Numbered from the stretch's first letter, positions 1 through 8,638 are shown. The stretch is 64,000 bases of DNA from Streptomyces sp. RerS4 (GCF_023515955.1 NZ_CP097322.1:3954501-4018500), one strand, 5' to 3'. Notes: generated by a model from the letters alone, not told the origin. Program-made: numbers and translations.

Positions 1-552
1 CGCCCGCCCGCGCAGCGCACGGGGGAGGCGCCGGGACCGACCACCCCGGCGGCCGCCACCGTCACCGCCGTCGCGATCACCACGGCGACCACGCTCGGCC
101 TGCCCGAGTTGCGCGCGATGCGCCGCGACGCGCAGCGCGACGAGGCCGACCTGAGCTACGTACGCAGACTCCTCCAGGGCCGCATCGACATCCTGCGGGC
201 CGAGCTGGCCCGCCGGACGGACCCCGAGGCGCCGGTGGTGGACCGGCTCTCGGAGATCCTCGCCGACGCCCCGTCCCGCCGGAGCGCCTCCGCCCGGCAC
301 GTCACGCTCGGCACCCCGCACAACGAGGAGTTCCGGCTGCTGGCGGCGGAGATGCTGTCCGACGTGGAACTGTCCGACCTGGACGCCCGTACGGACGCCG
401 AACTGCACGACGCGATGGCCCGGTTGGTCGGTTACGAGCAGCAGGTCTCGCGGCGCCGCCAGCAACTCCAGCGCATGGCGGACGACTCCAGCGCGGAGAT
501 CACCCGCCGCTACCGGGAGGGCGAGGCGCAGGTCGACGACCTGCTGGCGTAG
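1..552 (+). CDS. rsiG: RsiG-type c-di-GMP-dependent anti-sigma factor (5' end outside window)
   Basis: The frame is open from the first base of the window, so the true start lies upstream; about 183 codons are visible. Two helices carry the same pattern E-x3-S-x2-R-x3-Q-x3-D: nt 142-189 and nt 436-483. That duplicated pattern is the c-di-GMP-binding signature of Streptomyces RsiG, which holds the sporulation sigma factor WhiG inactive when loaded with c-di-GMP. Both copies are intact at every motif position. The part before nt 109 is Ala/Thr/Pro-rich and probably disordered. A TTG at 109 could serve as a start but would cut into a conserved-looking stretch. The diguanylate cyclase at 43579-45429 could supply the ligand (inference). 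Confidence 0.88.
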   Translation, partial: RPPAQRTGEAPGPTTPAAATVTAVAITTATTLGLPELRAMRRDAQRDEADLSYVRRLLQGRIDILRAELARRTDPEAPVVDRLSEILADAPSRRSASARHVTLGTPHNEEFRLLAAEMLSDVELSDLDARTDAELHDAMARLVGYEQQVSRRRQQLQRMADDSSAEITRRYREGEAQVDDLLA

Positions 553-632
553 AGGCAGCAGAGGCAGTAGAGGTTGGTGACGGGCGGAAAATCGGGAGAC
601 CCGGACAGGTCGGGCGGTTAGCCTGGCGCGAT

Positions 633-1880
633 ATGAGTGCTGACGTCCGACTGATCGCCGAATCCGAGCTCGCCGAATGGTTGACGGCCGTCAATACGGG
701 CTTCCTGACGCCCGCCGATGCCACCGCCTCCGACGTGGCCCAGCGGGCCGAGTACGGGGACCTCGCCCGCACCCAGGGCGGTTTCGACACGGACACCGGT
801 CGCTGCGTCGCGACCTTCCGCTCCTTCCCCCAGGAACTGACCGTGCCCGGCGGGGCCACCGTCCCGTGCGGGGCGGTGTCCAACGTGACCGTCATGCCCA
901 CGCACCGCCGCCAGGGCCTGCTGTCCCGGATGATGGCCGCCGAACTCGCGGCCTCCCGGGCGCGCGGCGAGGTCCTGTCCACCCTCATCTCCGCCGAGTA
1001 CCCGATCTACGGCCGCTACGGCTACGGGCCGGCCGCCTCCTGCGTCGAATGGGAGGTGGACGTCGCGCGCACCGGCCTCGATCGCCGACGCTCCGGCCTC
1101 GGCCCGGACGAGGGCCGCGTCGACCTGGTCGACGTCGCCGAGGTGCGCAGGGTGGGTCCCGTCCTGCACGAGAGGCTGCGGGCGGCCACGCACGGCGTCA
1201 TCGACCGCGACGCCCGTTGGTGGAACCTGGCCACCGGCCTTGAGGAGGTCTCGCACCGCCCGTACCGGACGAAGATGCACGTGGTGTACCGGAACCCGGC
1301 GGGGGAGGTGGAGGGACTGGCCGCCTACGTGGCCGACGACCACTGGACGGACGCGAAGACCCCGCTGAACACCGTGCAGGTCAAGGACCTGATCGCGGTC
1401 ACCCCGGCCGCGGAGCGGGCGCTGTGGCACTACCTGTGCTCCATCGACTGGGTGCTGAAGGTCCGCAGCGGCCGCCGGGCGCCCGACGACCTGTTGCCGC
1501 ACCTGCTGCCCGACGCGCGGGCCGCTCGGGTGGTCACCGCCGCCGACTTCCTGTGGGTGCGGGTGCTGGACGTCGTACGGGCGCTGGAGGCCCGGACGTA
1601 CGCCGTGCCCGGGGTGCTCGTCCTGGAGGTCGAGGACCCGGGCGGCCCGGCGGCCGGACGCTACCGGCTGGACGCGGGCGCAGGCACGTGCGCCCCTACG
1701 GACGAGCCGGCCGACGTGCGGATCGGGGTGTCCGAGCTGGGCTCCCTGTACCTGGGCGAGGAGTCGGCCGTCCGGCTGGCGGCGCTGGGCCGGCTGACCG
1801 AGGAACGGCCCGGGGCGCTCGCGCTCGCGGACGCGGTGTTCCGCACCGCGCGCCGGCCGTGGTGTCCGGACGTTTTCTGA
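633..1880 (+). CDS. Eis-like GNAT N-acetyltransferase with SCP2-like C-terminal domain
   Basis: A 415-aa protein with the Eis layout: an N-terminal GNAT fold, a second GNAT-like domain and a C-terminal SCP2-like domain. The acetyl-CoA loop is HRRQGLL at about residues 91-97. Tyr126 in YPIYGRYGYG and the terminal Phe415 correspond to the catalytic Tyr and the C-terminal carboxylate described for mycobacterial Eis. The family acetylates amines such as aminoglycosides or polyamines; the substrate here is unknown. A TAGCCT box lies 8 nt before the ATG and no ribosome-binding site is visible, so a leaderless transcript is likely. The methyltransferase gene follows after 17 nt and is probably cotranscribed. 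Confidence 0.85.
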   Translation: MSADVRLIAESELAEWLTAVNTGFLTPADATASDVAQRAEYGDLARTQGGFDTDTGRCVATFRSFPQELTVPGGATVPCGAVSNVTVMPTHRRQGLLSRMMAAELAASRARGEVLSTLISAEYPIYGRYGYGPAASCVEWEVDVARTGLDRRRSGLGPDEGRVDLVDVAEVRRVGPVLHERLRAATHGVIDRDARWWNLATGLEEVSHRPYRTKMHVVYRNPAGEVEGLAAYVADDHWTDAKTPLNTVQVKDLIAVTPAAERALWHYLCSIDWVLKVRSGRRAPDDLLPHLLPDARAARVVTAADFLWVRVLDVVRALEARTYAVPGVLVLEVEDPGGPAAGRYRLDAGAGTCAPTDEPADVRIGVSELGSLYLGEESAVRLAALGRLTEERPGALALADAVFRTARRPWCPDVF

Positions 1881-1897
1881 GAGGGCTGAGGAGCCAC

Positions 1898-2671
1898 ATG
1901 ACAACGATGGTGGAACGGCTGCGCGCGGCGGGCTGCGTCTTCGCCGAGGAGGAGGCCGACCTGCTGGTCGCCGCCGCCGACGACGACGGGCACCTGGAGG
2001 GGCTGGTGGCCCGGCGGGTGGCCGGCGAACCGTTGGAACACGTCGTCGGCTGGGCGGAGTTCAGCGGGCTGCGCATGGAGGTCGGCGCGGGGGCCTTCGT
2101 GCCGCGCCGGCGCACCGAGTTCCTGGTGGAGCTGGCCGTGGAGTCGGCCGTGCCGGGCGCGGTGGTGCTCGACCTGTGCTGCGGCGTGGGCGCCCTCGGC
2201 GCGGCGGTGGCGGCGCGGGTGCCGGGCGGGGTCGAGCTGCACGTGGCCGACATCGACCCGGCCCCGCTGGCGTACGCGCGGCGCAACGTGGCCCCGTACG
2301 GCGGAACGGTGTGGGAGGGCGACCTGTACGCGGCGCTCCCGGCGCGGCTGCGGGGACGGATCGGGGTGCTGGTGGTCAACGCCCCGTACGTGCCGACCGA
2401 GGAGATCGGCTTCATGCCGCCGGAGGCCCGGGACCACGAACCGCTGGTCTCCCTGGACGGCGGCGCCGACGGCCTCGACGTGCACCGGCGGATCGCGGCG
2501 GAGGCGGTCGACTGGCTGGCGCCGGGCGGGCACCTGCTGATCGAGACCAGTGCGCGGCAGTCGCCGGTGACGGCGTCCGCCCTGGTGGCGGGCGGGCTGG
2601 AGGTCCGGGCGGCGACATCGGAGGAGCTGTACGCGACCGTGGTGATCGGCCGTGCTCCCCTGGGCGTATGA
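1898..2671 (+). CDS. PrmC-related putative protein-(glutamine-N5) methyltransferase
   Basis: A 257-aa class I SAM-dependent methyltransferase. The SAM-binding loop is VLDLCCGVGALG, and the HemK/PrmC substrate motif NPPY appears here as NAPYVPT, a variant of the PrmC-related subfamily rather than of the release-factor enzyme itself. The N-terminal part (EPLEHVVGWAEF, then VPRRRTEFLVE) also matches PrmC. Start chosen at ATG 1898 because GAGGAG lies just upstream; the reading frame stays open further 5' only as the shadow of the preceding gene. Modification of release factors is possible but not shown. Confidence 0.8.
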   Translation: MTTMVERLRAAGCVFAEEEADLLVAAADDDGHLEGLVARRVAGEPLEHVVGWAEFSGLRMEVGAGAFVPRRRTEFLVELAVESAVPGAVVLDLCCGVGALGAAVAARVPGGVELHVADIDPAPLAYARRNVAPYGGTVWEGDLYAALPARLRGRIGVLVVNAPYVPTEEIGFMPPEARDHEPLVSLDGGADGLDVHRRIAAEAVDWLAPGGHLLIETSARQSPVTASALVAGGLEVRAATSEELYATVVIGRAPLGV

Positions 2672-2736
2672 CGGTGCGTGTGAGGATGCGTGTGACGCGT
2701 GTGTGACGGCGCGTCGGACCGAGGGGGGAAAGCCGG

Positions 2737-3612
2737 ATGGAGTTGACGGAACGTTTCGAGGAGCACCGCGGCCGGCTCCGGGCGGTGGCCTACCGGATGC
2801 TGGGCTCGCTCGGCGAGGCGGAGGACGCCGTCCAGGAGACGTGGCTGCGGCTCGACCGCAGCGACGACGGCGAGATCGAGAACCTCGGCGGATGGCTGAC
2901 GACGGTCACCGCCCGGGTGTGCCTGAACCTGCTGCGCGCGCGTGAGCAGCGGCGGGAGGACCCGATCGAGCGCCTGGAGACCCGCGTCCCGGACCCGATC
3001 ATCAGCTCGGCGCGGGGGATCGAGCCCGAGCAGGAGGTGCTGCTCGCGGACTCTGTGGGGCTGGCGTTGATGGTGGTGATGGAGTCGCTGGCGCCGGCGG
3101 AGCGGTTGGCGTTCGTCCTGCACGACATGTTCGCCGTGCCGTTCGACGACATCGCCCCGCTGGTGGAGAAGACCCCGGCGGCGACGCGTCAGCTCGCCAG
3201 CCGCGCGCGCCGACGGGTGCGCGAGCGGGCCCCGGCCCCGGACGCCGACCTCGCGCGGCAGCGGGAGGCGGTGGACGCGTTCTACGCCGCCGCGCGGGAC
3301 GGGCGCTTCGAGGCGCTCGTCTCCGTCCTGGACCCGGACGTGGTGCTGCGCTCCGACGCGGGTGCGGGCAGCCCGATGTCGGTGGTGTTCGCGGGCGCCC
3401 GTACGGTGGCGAGCCAGGCGGCCCTGTACCGCGCGCTCGCGCCGTTCGTCCGCCCGGCGCTGATCAACGGGGCGGCCGGCGCGGTCGTGGTGCGCGGGGG
3501 CCGGGCGGTGTCGGTGATGGCGTTCACGGTGGTCGGCGGCAAGATCGTCGCCATCGACGCCCTGGGAGACCCGGAACGCCTGAAGACCCTGGACCTGACG
3601 GCCCTGGCCTGA
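2737..3612 (+). CDS. ECF41/SigJ-type RNA polymerase sigma factor with SnoaL-like C-terminal domain
   Basis: A 291-aa sigma-70 family protein. Region 2 (YRMLGSLGEAEDAVQETWLR) lies near the N-terminus, region 4 around residues 110-165, and a SnoaL-like extension from about 170 to the end. In ECF41 factors this extension senses a signal in place of a separate anti-sigma factor. The motif usually read DGGGK appears degenerate (DAGAGS), while the C-terminal DPERL matches the NPDKL-type motif. The oxidoreductase/decarboxylase partner gene often next to ECF41 genes is absent, so the target is unknown. A purine-rich GAGGGGGGAAAG element precedes the ATG. Confidence 0.85.
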   Translation: MELTERFEEHRGRLRAVAYRMLGSLGEAEDAVQETWLRLDRSDDGEIENLGGWLTTVTARVCLNLLRAREQRREDPIERLETRVPDPIISSARGIEPEQEVLLADSVGLALMVVMESLAPAERLAFVLHDMFAVPFDDIAPLVEKTPAATRQLASRARRRVRERAPAPDADLARQREAVDAFYAAARDGRFEALVSVLDPDVVLRSDAGAGSPMSVVFAGARTVASQAALYRALAPFVRPALINGAAGAVVVRGGRAVSVMAFTVVGGKIVAIDALGDPERLKTLDLTALA

Positions 3613-3718
3613 TGCGACGGCTCTGGCTCCTGAAGCGACCGCCCCGGGCTCTTCCGCCCGGGGCGGTCCGTCTGCTTGGAGACGATCCGGAACAGTACGA
3701 ACGGCGTACGCTGGCGGT

Positions 3719-4204
3719 ATGACCGCCATGAAGCCCGGACGCAACCGGCCCGATCTCTCCTACCTCCTCGACCACACCAGCCACGTGCTGCGCTCGCGGA
3801 TGGCGGCCGCCCTCGGGGAGGTCGGCCTGACCGCGCGGATGCACTGCGTGCTGGTCCACGCCCTGGAGGAGGAGCGTACGCAGATCCAGCTCGCGGAGAT
3901 CGGCGACATGGACAAGACCACGATGGTGGTGACCGTGGACGCCCTGGAGGCCGCCGGGCTGGCCGAGCGGCGGCCGTCGAGCACCGACCGTCGGGCCCGG
4001 ATCATCGCGGTGACCGAGGCCGGCGCCCGGCTGGCCGAGCGCAGTCGGCGCATCGTGGACCGGGTGCACGACGAGGTCCTCGCGGCCGTCCCCGAGGAGG
4101 ACCGGGCGGGCTTCGTGCGCGCCCTCGACCTGCTCGCGCAGGGTCATCTCGCCGGGCCCGTGGAAGCCCCCCGCCCGGCGCGCCGGGCCCGCCAGTCCCG
4201 CTGA
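3719..4204 (+). CDS. MarR family winged-helix transcriptional regulator
   Basis: A 161-aa MarR protein. The recognition helix and wing region reads DMDKTTMVVTVDALEAAGLAE then RRPSSTDRRARIIAVTEAG, the classic DxRxxxxxLT arrangement. A TACGCT box ends 6 nt before the ATG, suggesting a leaderless transcript; an in-frame ATG nine bases later is an alternative. The DHA2 exporter gene lies just downstream in the same direction, preceded by an AT-rich stretch with three direct repeats, so this protein most likely represses the exporter (inference from context). The inducing ligand is not evident. Confidence 0.88.
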   Translation: MTAMKPGRNRPDLSYLLDHTSHVLRSRMAAALGEVGLTARMHCVLVHALEEERTQIQLAEIGDMDKTTMVVTVDALEAAGLAERRPSSTDRRARIIAVTEAGARLAERSRRIVDRVHDEVLAAVPEEDRAGFVRALDLLAQGHLAGPVEAPRPARRARQSR

Positions 4205-4228
4205 GCCGCCCTCACCAGCCCGAAAGAA

Positions 4229-4273
4229 ATCATCTGCCAAAAACTCATCTACAACAAAACTATCTGCTAGCGT
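4229..4273. promoter_or_regulatory. Candidate MarR operator: three 15-bp-spaced repeats before the exporter gene
   Basis: An unusually A/T-rich patch holds CATCTG at 4231, CATCTA at 4246 and TATCTG at 4261, exactly 15 bp apart and each preceded by A-runs. TAGCGT at 4268-4273 could be the -10 box of the exporter promoter. The position between the regulator and the exporter suggests an operator; binding is inferred only. Confidence 0.5.
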
Positions 4274-4307
4274 CTCTCCTGTCGTCGTCATGGACAGGAG
4301 AGTCCGC

Positions 4308-5801
4308 ATGTCCGTCGTAACCCCAGCCCCCGCCCGCTCGGGATCAGGCTTCCGCTCCCGCTCCGCCGCCCTCGCCGTCCTCGCCACCGGCATGCTGATG
4401 ACCGTCCTCGACGGCAGCATCGTCACCGTGGCCATGCCGGCCATCCAGAACGACCTCGGCTTCTCGCCGGCCGCCCTCAGTTGGGTCGTCAACGCCTACC
4501 TGATCGCCTTCGGCAGCCTGTTGCTGCTCGCCGGCCGGCTCGGCGACCTGATCGGCCGCAAGCGCATGTTCCTGATCGGCACGGCCGTCTTCACCGGGGC
4601 CTCGCTGCTCGCCGGCGCCGCGACCGGACCCGCCCTGCTGATCGCCGCCCGCTTCCTCCAGGGCGTCGGCAGTGCGATGGCCTCGGCCGTCAGCCTCGGC
4701 ATCCTCGTCACGCTGTACACGCAGGCCGCCGAACGTGCCAGGGCCATCGCCGTCTTCAGCTTCACCGGCGCCGCCGGCGCCTCCCTCGGCCAGGTGCTCG
4801 GAGGGGTCCTGACCGACGCCCTCGACTGGCACTGGATCTTCTACATCAACCTGCCGATCGGCCTGGCCACCCTCGCCCTCGCGCTCCGCGCCCTGCCCGC
4901 CGACCGGGGGCTCGGCCTCGCCGCCGGGGCCGACTCACTCGGCGCCGCCCTGGTCACCGCCGGCCTGATGACCGGCATCTACAGCGTGGTCAAGGCCGAA
5001 CAGTACGGCTGGACCTCCGCGCACACCCTGGGCCTCGGTGCCCTCTCCGCGGCCCTGCTCGCCGGTTTCCTGCGCCGCCAGACCACCGCGCGCACCCCGC
5101 TGATGCCGCTGCGCGTCTTCCGTTCGCGCGCCGTCACCGCCGCCAACCTGGTCCAGATGCTGATGGTCGCCGCGATGTTCTCGTTCCAGATCCTCGTCGC
5201 CCTCTACCTCCAGAAGGTGCGCGGCTACGGGGCCGCCGAGACCGGGCTCGCGATGCTGCCCGCCGCCCTCGCCATCGGCGCGGTCTCGCTCGGCGTCTCC
5301 GCCCGCCTCGTCTCGCGCTTCGGCGACCGCGCCGTCCTGCTGACCGGCCTCGCCCTGCTCACCGCCGCGCTCGGCCTGCTCGTGCGCCTGCCCGTCGAGG
5401 CCGACTACGCGTCCGACCTGCTCCCCGTGATGCTCCTCGGCGCCGGCTTCGGCCTGGCCCTGCCCCCGCTGACCTCGCTCGGGATGTCCGGCGCCCGCGA
5501 GGACGACGCGGGCCTCGCCTCGGGCCTGTTCAACACCACCCAGCAGATCGGCATGGCCCTCGGCGTCGCCGTACTGTCCACCCTCGCCGCCGCTCGCACC
5601 GAGCGCCTCGCCGCCGCCGGAGCCACCCCGGCCGAGGCCCTGACCGGCGGCTACCACCTGGCCTTCGGCATCGGCGCGGCCCTCCTCGCCACCGCCTTCG
5701 CCGTGACCTTCACCCTCCTGCGCCGCCCCGCCCCCGCCCCCGCACCCGTGCCCGCGCCCTCGGCTGTACGCGATGTCGTCACAGCGGGGTCAGGCCGCTG
5801 A
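4308..5801 (+). CDS. MFS drug:H+ antiporter, DHA2 (14-helix) family
   Basis: A 497-aa integral membrane protein of the EmrB/QacA type. Visible signatures are VLDGSIVTVAMPAIQNDLG in helix 1, the loop motif GRLGDLIGRKR after helix 2, and regularly spaced hydrophobic segments consistent with 14 helices. It likely exports drugs or secondary metabolites using the proton gradient. ATG 4308 is preferred over ATG 4290 because AGGAGA sits 8-13 nt upstream of it. The C-terminus ends in an Ala/Pro-rich tail and the last 23 bases overlap the 3' end of the convergent gene. Confidence 0.88.
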   Translation: MSVVTPAPARSGSGFRSRSAALAVLATGMLMTVLDGSIVTVAMPAIQNDLGFSPAALSWVVNAYLIAFGSLLLLAGRLGDLIGRKRMFLIGTAVFTGASLLAGAATGPALLIAARFLQGVGSAMASAVSLGILVTLYTQAAERARAIAVFSFTGAAGASLGQVLGGVLTDALDWHWIFYINLPIGLATLALALRALPADRGLGLAAGADSLGAALVTAGLMTGIYSVVKAEQYGWTSAHTLGLGALSAALLAGFLRRQTTARTPLMPLRVFRSRAVTAANLVQMLMVAAMFSFQILVALYLQKVRGYGAAETGLAMLPAALAIGAVSLGVSARLVSRFGDRAVLLTGLALLTAALGLLVRLPVEADYASDLLPVMLLGAGFGLALPPLTSLGMSGAREDDAGLASGLFNTTQQIGMALGVAVLSTLAAARTERLAAAGATPAEALTGGYHLAFGIGAALLATAFAVTFTLLRRPAPAPAPVPAPSAVRDVVTAGSGR

Positions 5802-7374
5802 GGGTGGCGATCAGCGCGGCGACCGGCTGGGCGATGTCGGCCGCGCCGGCCACCAGGGCGCGCAGCCGTTCGAGCCGGGTCGGTGCCCGGCCGTCGGGGT
5901 CGCCGCCGGCGAGGTCGTCCGCCACCGCGTGGACCAGGGTGGCGGCCTCCTGCCGGTCGGCGTCGGCCAGGTCCCGGCTCGTCAGGACCAGCCGTAGCAC
6001 CCGGACCAGCTCGGCGGCGCCGGGGCCGGTGCGGTGGTCGTTCTGGAAGTCGCTGATGACCGTGTCCACCGGCTGGTTGATGAACGTGGTCCGGCCGTGG
6101 AAGTGGAAGTTGTTCTGCGTCATCGCTCGGGTCTCCTCGGCGGCCTCGGCGGCGATCGCGCCCAGCTCGCGGTTGATGTCGGGGGTCTCGGCGCGTACGC
6201 GGTCCAACGCGGCGGCGCCCTCCGGGGTGCCCGCCGGCAGGTTCCGCACCAGGTCGAGGGGAGGGTGCACCCGGTCGTAGCCGTCCGTCAGCGGGCTGTC
6301 CAGCAAGGCACTCGCCCGCTTGAGGGCCGCGGTGTGCTCGGGCGTGCCCTGGGGAGTCGTGGCCGCCCGGAATTTCGCTTCCCTCTCGCCCGTGATGTCC
6401 TCCGCCGCCGCTTCCCGGAACCCCGGGGCGCCGGGACGGACCGCGGCGTGCACCCGGGAGAAGAGGTGCCGCAGGTAGGCGGGGCTGGTCGACGCCAGGG
6501 GGAACACCGCCTTGTGCGGGTCGTGGACGTCGTGGAACAGCACCAGGCACGGGAGCCGCGCGACGGGCACACCCAGGTCACGGGCCAGCTCGTAGACGAG
6601 GTGGCGTTCGTAGGGCTGCCAGCGCAGCCAGCGCAGGGCGGCGAACGTGCGGTACAGCTCGGGGCTGAGGGCGCGGCGCCAGTAGCGCTTCGCGGAACGC
6701 CAGGACGCGGGGCGTTCCACGACGAAGAGCAGCAGGTCCGGGCCGGACAGGGCGTTGAGTTCGTCGAAGTACTCCCGGACGTGGCGGGCGAGTCCGGTAT
6801 CGGCGTCGGTGTAGAGCAACGCGCCCCACAGTGCGGGCCGTTCGCCCCGCGAGGCGGCGGCGGCCTGGAGGACCGAGAACATGGCCTGTGGATTCGGCAC
6901 GGGGCCCAGGGAGTAGCTGTGCCGGATCTCGTGCCGGATGTACAGGACGACGTCGTCATCGGACCTCAGACCGGCGGACCAGACCGTCTCCTGTGGGTCC
7001 AGTGCGCGGTCGGTGAAGAGGTCGGCCAGCCAGACGCGCTCGATGGTGGAGGGGTGCCTTTCCGGCAGGGCCGACCCCCGCTGCCGGGCCACGTTCAGGG
7101 CGTGGGACTGCAGCGCGGCGATGGTCGCCCCCGGCTCCACGTCGAGTTCGACGCACTCCGCGAAGACCCGGTCGTGCACGTGCCGCCAGCGGTCCGGTGC
7201 CAACGCCGCCACGTCCGGCCGGGCCGGCAGCCCGACCCCGCCGGACAGGATCCAGCCGGCGGTCTCCTGAGCCACGTCACCGTCCTTGAGCGCCCCCATC
7301 AGACTCTCGATCAGCGGACGTTCGCAGGCGCCGACGAAGAGGTCACCTTCGCGGACCGTCAGTAACAGGCGCAT
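5779..7374 (-). CDS. Unrecognised 531-aa protein with a C-terminal effector-like module and a TTA codon
   Basis: I do not recognise a family with confidence. The protein is soluble, Trp/Arg-rich in the middle (residues about 215-330, including LPCLVLFHDVHDPHKAVFPL), followed by a charged linker. A NNFHFHGRTTFIN segment at about 415-430 then leads into a helical C-terminus. A short aromatic/His strand followed by a helical tail resembles linkers seen in actinobacterial conflict or signalling proteins (weak inference). Codon 4 is TTA (7363-7365), the rare leucine codon read by the bldA tRNA. The start at 7374 has GAGGAGG 8 nt upstream; an in-frame ATG at 7401 is less likely. It is divergent from the Xre gene and shares its palindrome. 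Confidence 0.7.
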   Translation of the reverse strand: MRLLLTVREGDLFVGACERPLIESLMGALKDGDVAQETAGWILSGGVGLPARPDVAALAPDRWRHVHDRVFAECVELDVEPGATIAALQSHALNVARQRGSALPERHPSTIERVWLADLFTDRALDPQETVWSAGLRSDDDVVLYIRHEIRHSYSLGPVPNPQAMFSVLQAAAASRGERPALWGALLYTDADTGLARHVREYFDELNALSGPDLLLFVVERPASWRSAKRYWRRALSPELYRTFAALRWLRWQPYERHLVYELARDLGVPVARLPCLVLFHDVHDPHKAVFPLASTSPAYLRHLFSRVHAAVRPGAPGFREAAAEDITGEREAKFRAATTPQGTPEHTAALKRASALLDSPLTDGYDRVHPPLDLVRNLPAGTPEGAAALDRVRAETPDINRELGAIAAEAAEETRAMTQNNFHFHGRTTFINQPVDTVISDFQNDHRTGPGAAELVRVLRLVLTSRDLADADRQEAATLVHAVADDLAGGDPDGRAPTRLERLRALVAGAADIAQPVAALIATLSGLTPL

Positions 7375-7462
7375 GGCCGGATCCTCCTCACTCCAGGCCA
7401 CCGCCGCGGTCGTACGGGCTCCGGATCACACGCACGAGGGACGCGTCACCCCGAATGGGAGT

Positions 7463-7486
7463 TTTTGCAAGCGGGCGCTTGCAAAA
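7463..7486. promoter_or_regulatory. 24-bp near-perfect palindrome, candidate operator between divergent genes
   Basis: TTTTGCAAGCG (7463-7473) is followed by GG and the exact reverse complement CGCTTGCAAAA (7476-7486): 11-bp arms and a 2-bp centre. It lies 28 bp before the Xre gene start and about 90 bp before the divergent 531-aa gene. TTGCAA (7466-7471) with TTAGCG (7488-7493) at 16-bp spacing could form a promoter overlapped by the palindrome, which would allow autoregulation (inference). Confidence 0.65.
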
Positions 7487-7513
7487 GTTAGCGGAGTGGG
7501 GGAGGATCGGGAC

Positions 7514-7903
7514 ATGGCATCGCTCAACGTCGGAAACCTCGGCGAATACCTCCGTGAGCAGCGCCGGCAGGCCCAGCTTTCGCTGCGGCAGTTGGCCGAC
7601 GCGGCGGGGGTGTCGAATCCGTACCTGAGCCAGATCGAGCGCGGGCTGCGCAAGCCGAGCGCGGACATCCTCCAGCAGCTGGCCAAGGCGCTGCGGATCT
7701 CCGCCGAGACGCTGTACGTGCAGGCCGGCATCCTCGACGAGCGGGACCGGGACGAGGTGGAGACGCGGGCCGTCATCCTCTCCGACCCGTCGATCAACGA
7801 GCGGCAGAAGCAGGTGCTGCTCCAGATCTACGACTCGTTCCGCAAGGAGAACGAGGCCGACGCCGCCCGCCCCGACGACACCGTGATGCCCCCGACGAAT
7901 TGA
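7514..7903 (+). CDS. Xre-family helix-turn-helix regulator
   Basis: A 129-aa protein with a clear Cro/CI-type HTH in the first 70 residues (LREQRRQAQLSLRQLADAAG then SNPYLSQIERGLRKPSADIL). The helical C-terminal tail probably mediates dimerisation. ATG 7514 is chosen because GGGGGAGGATC precedes it and the HTH begins soon after; the open frame further upstream runs through the palindrome. The gene is followed closely by the HbhA-like and DUF2516 genes, and the palindrome upstream suggests autoregulation. Confidence 0.85.
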   Translation: MASLNVGNLGEYLREQRRQAQLSLRQLADAAGVSNPYLSQIERGLRKPSADILQQLAKALRISAETLYVQAGILDERDRDEVETRAVILSDPSINERQKQVLLQIYDSFRKENEADAARPDDTVMPPTN

Positions 7904-7928
7904 CTGTGATCCGGAAGGACCAGCACAC

Positions 7929-8495
7929 ATGGCCATCGCCGACGACCTGAAGAAGACCCTCACCGACCCCACCCCGCTCTACTTCGCCGCCGGCACCGCC
8001 GACCTGGCCGTACAGCAGGCCAAGAAGGTCCCCGGGCTCATCGAGCAGCTGCGTGCCGAGGCCCCCGCGCGCATCGAGGCCGTGCGGAACACCGACACGA
8101 AGGTCGTGCAGGAGAAGGCTCGGGAGGCGCAGGAAGCGGTCACCGCCAAGGTCGCCGAGGTGCTCGGGGCGATCGACCCGAAGAAGCTGGGCGAGACCGC
8201 CCAGGATCTGGCGCTGCGCGGCGTCGGCGTGGCCGCCGAGTACGCCGTCCGGGCCAAGGAGACCTACGACAAGGTCGCCGAGCACGGCGAGCAGGCCGTA
8301 CGGGCCTGGCGCGGCGAGGTCGCCGACGAGATCGTGGACATCGCCGAGGTCGTCGAGCCCGAGCCGGCGAAGACGCAGGAGGAGCCCGCCGCGGCTTCCG
8401 ACGCGGAGGAGCCCGCGGCGAAGAAGGCCCCGGCGGCGCGCAAGGGCGCGACGAAGAAGGCCGAGCCGGCCGCCGAGGCCGGCGTCGAGAGCTGA
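7929..8495 (+). CDS. HbhA-like (heparin-binding hemagglutinin-related) coiled-coil protein with Lys/Ala-rich tail
   Basis: A 188-aa protein. The N-terminal segment (TPLYFAAGTADLAVQQAKK) and a long amphipathic helix to about residue 130 match the architecture of mycobacterial HbhA. The C-terminus is an acidic then Lys/Ala/Pro-rich tail (AAKKAPAARKGATKKAEP). Mycobacterial HbhA binds sulfated glycans through its Lys-rich tail and is linked to lipid inclusions and cell poles. In a saprophyte the role is more likely structural or membrane-associated (inference). No signal peptide is visible. GGAAGGA lies about 9 nt before the ATG. Confidence 0.75.
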   Translation: MAIADDLKKTLTDPTPLYFAAGTADLAVQQAKKVPGLIEQLRAEAPARIEAVRNTDTKVVQEKAREAQEAVTAKVAEVLGAIDPKKLGETAQDLALRGVGVAAEYAVRAKETYDKVAEHGEQAVRAWRGEVADEIVDIAEVVEPEPAKTQEEPAAASDAEEPAAKKAPAARKGATKKAEPAAEAGVES

Positions 8496-8638
8496 CGCGG
8501 AGCCGATGGGCGGCAGGGCTGATTCACGGCACGGCGAACCGGGCACCCGCGCGGTGTCCGGTTCGTTGTCGTTCCGGATGGCGACTCCGGCGGTAGCGTG
8601 GAGTCCGGCGTGGCCAATGTGAGAAGGCGGTCGAGACG

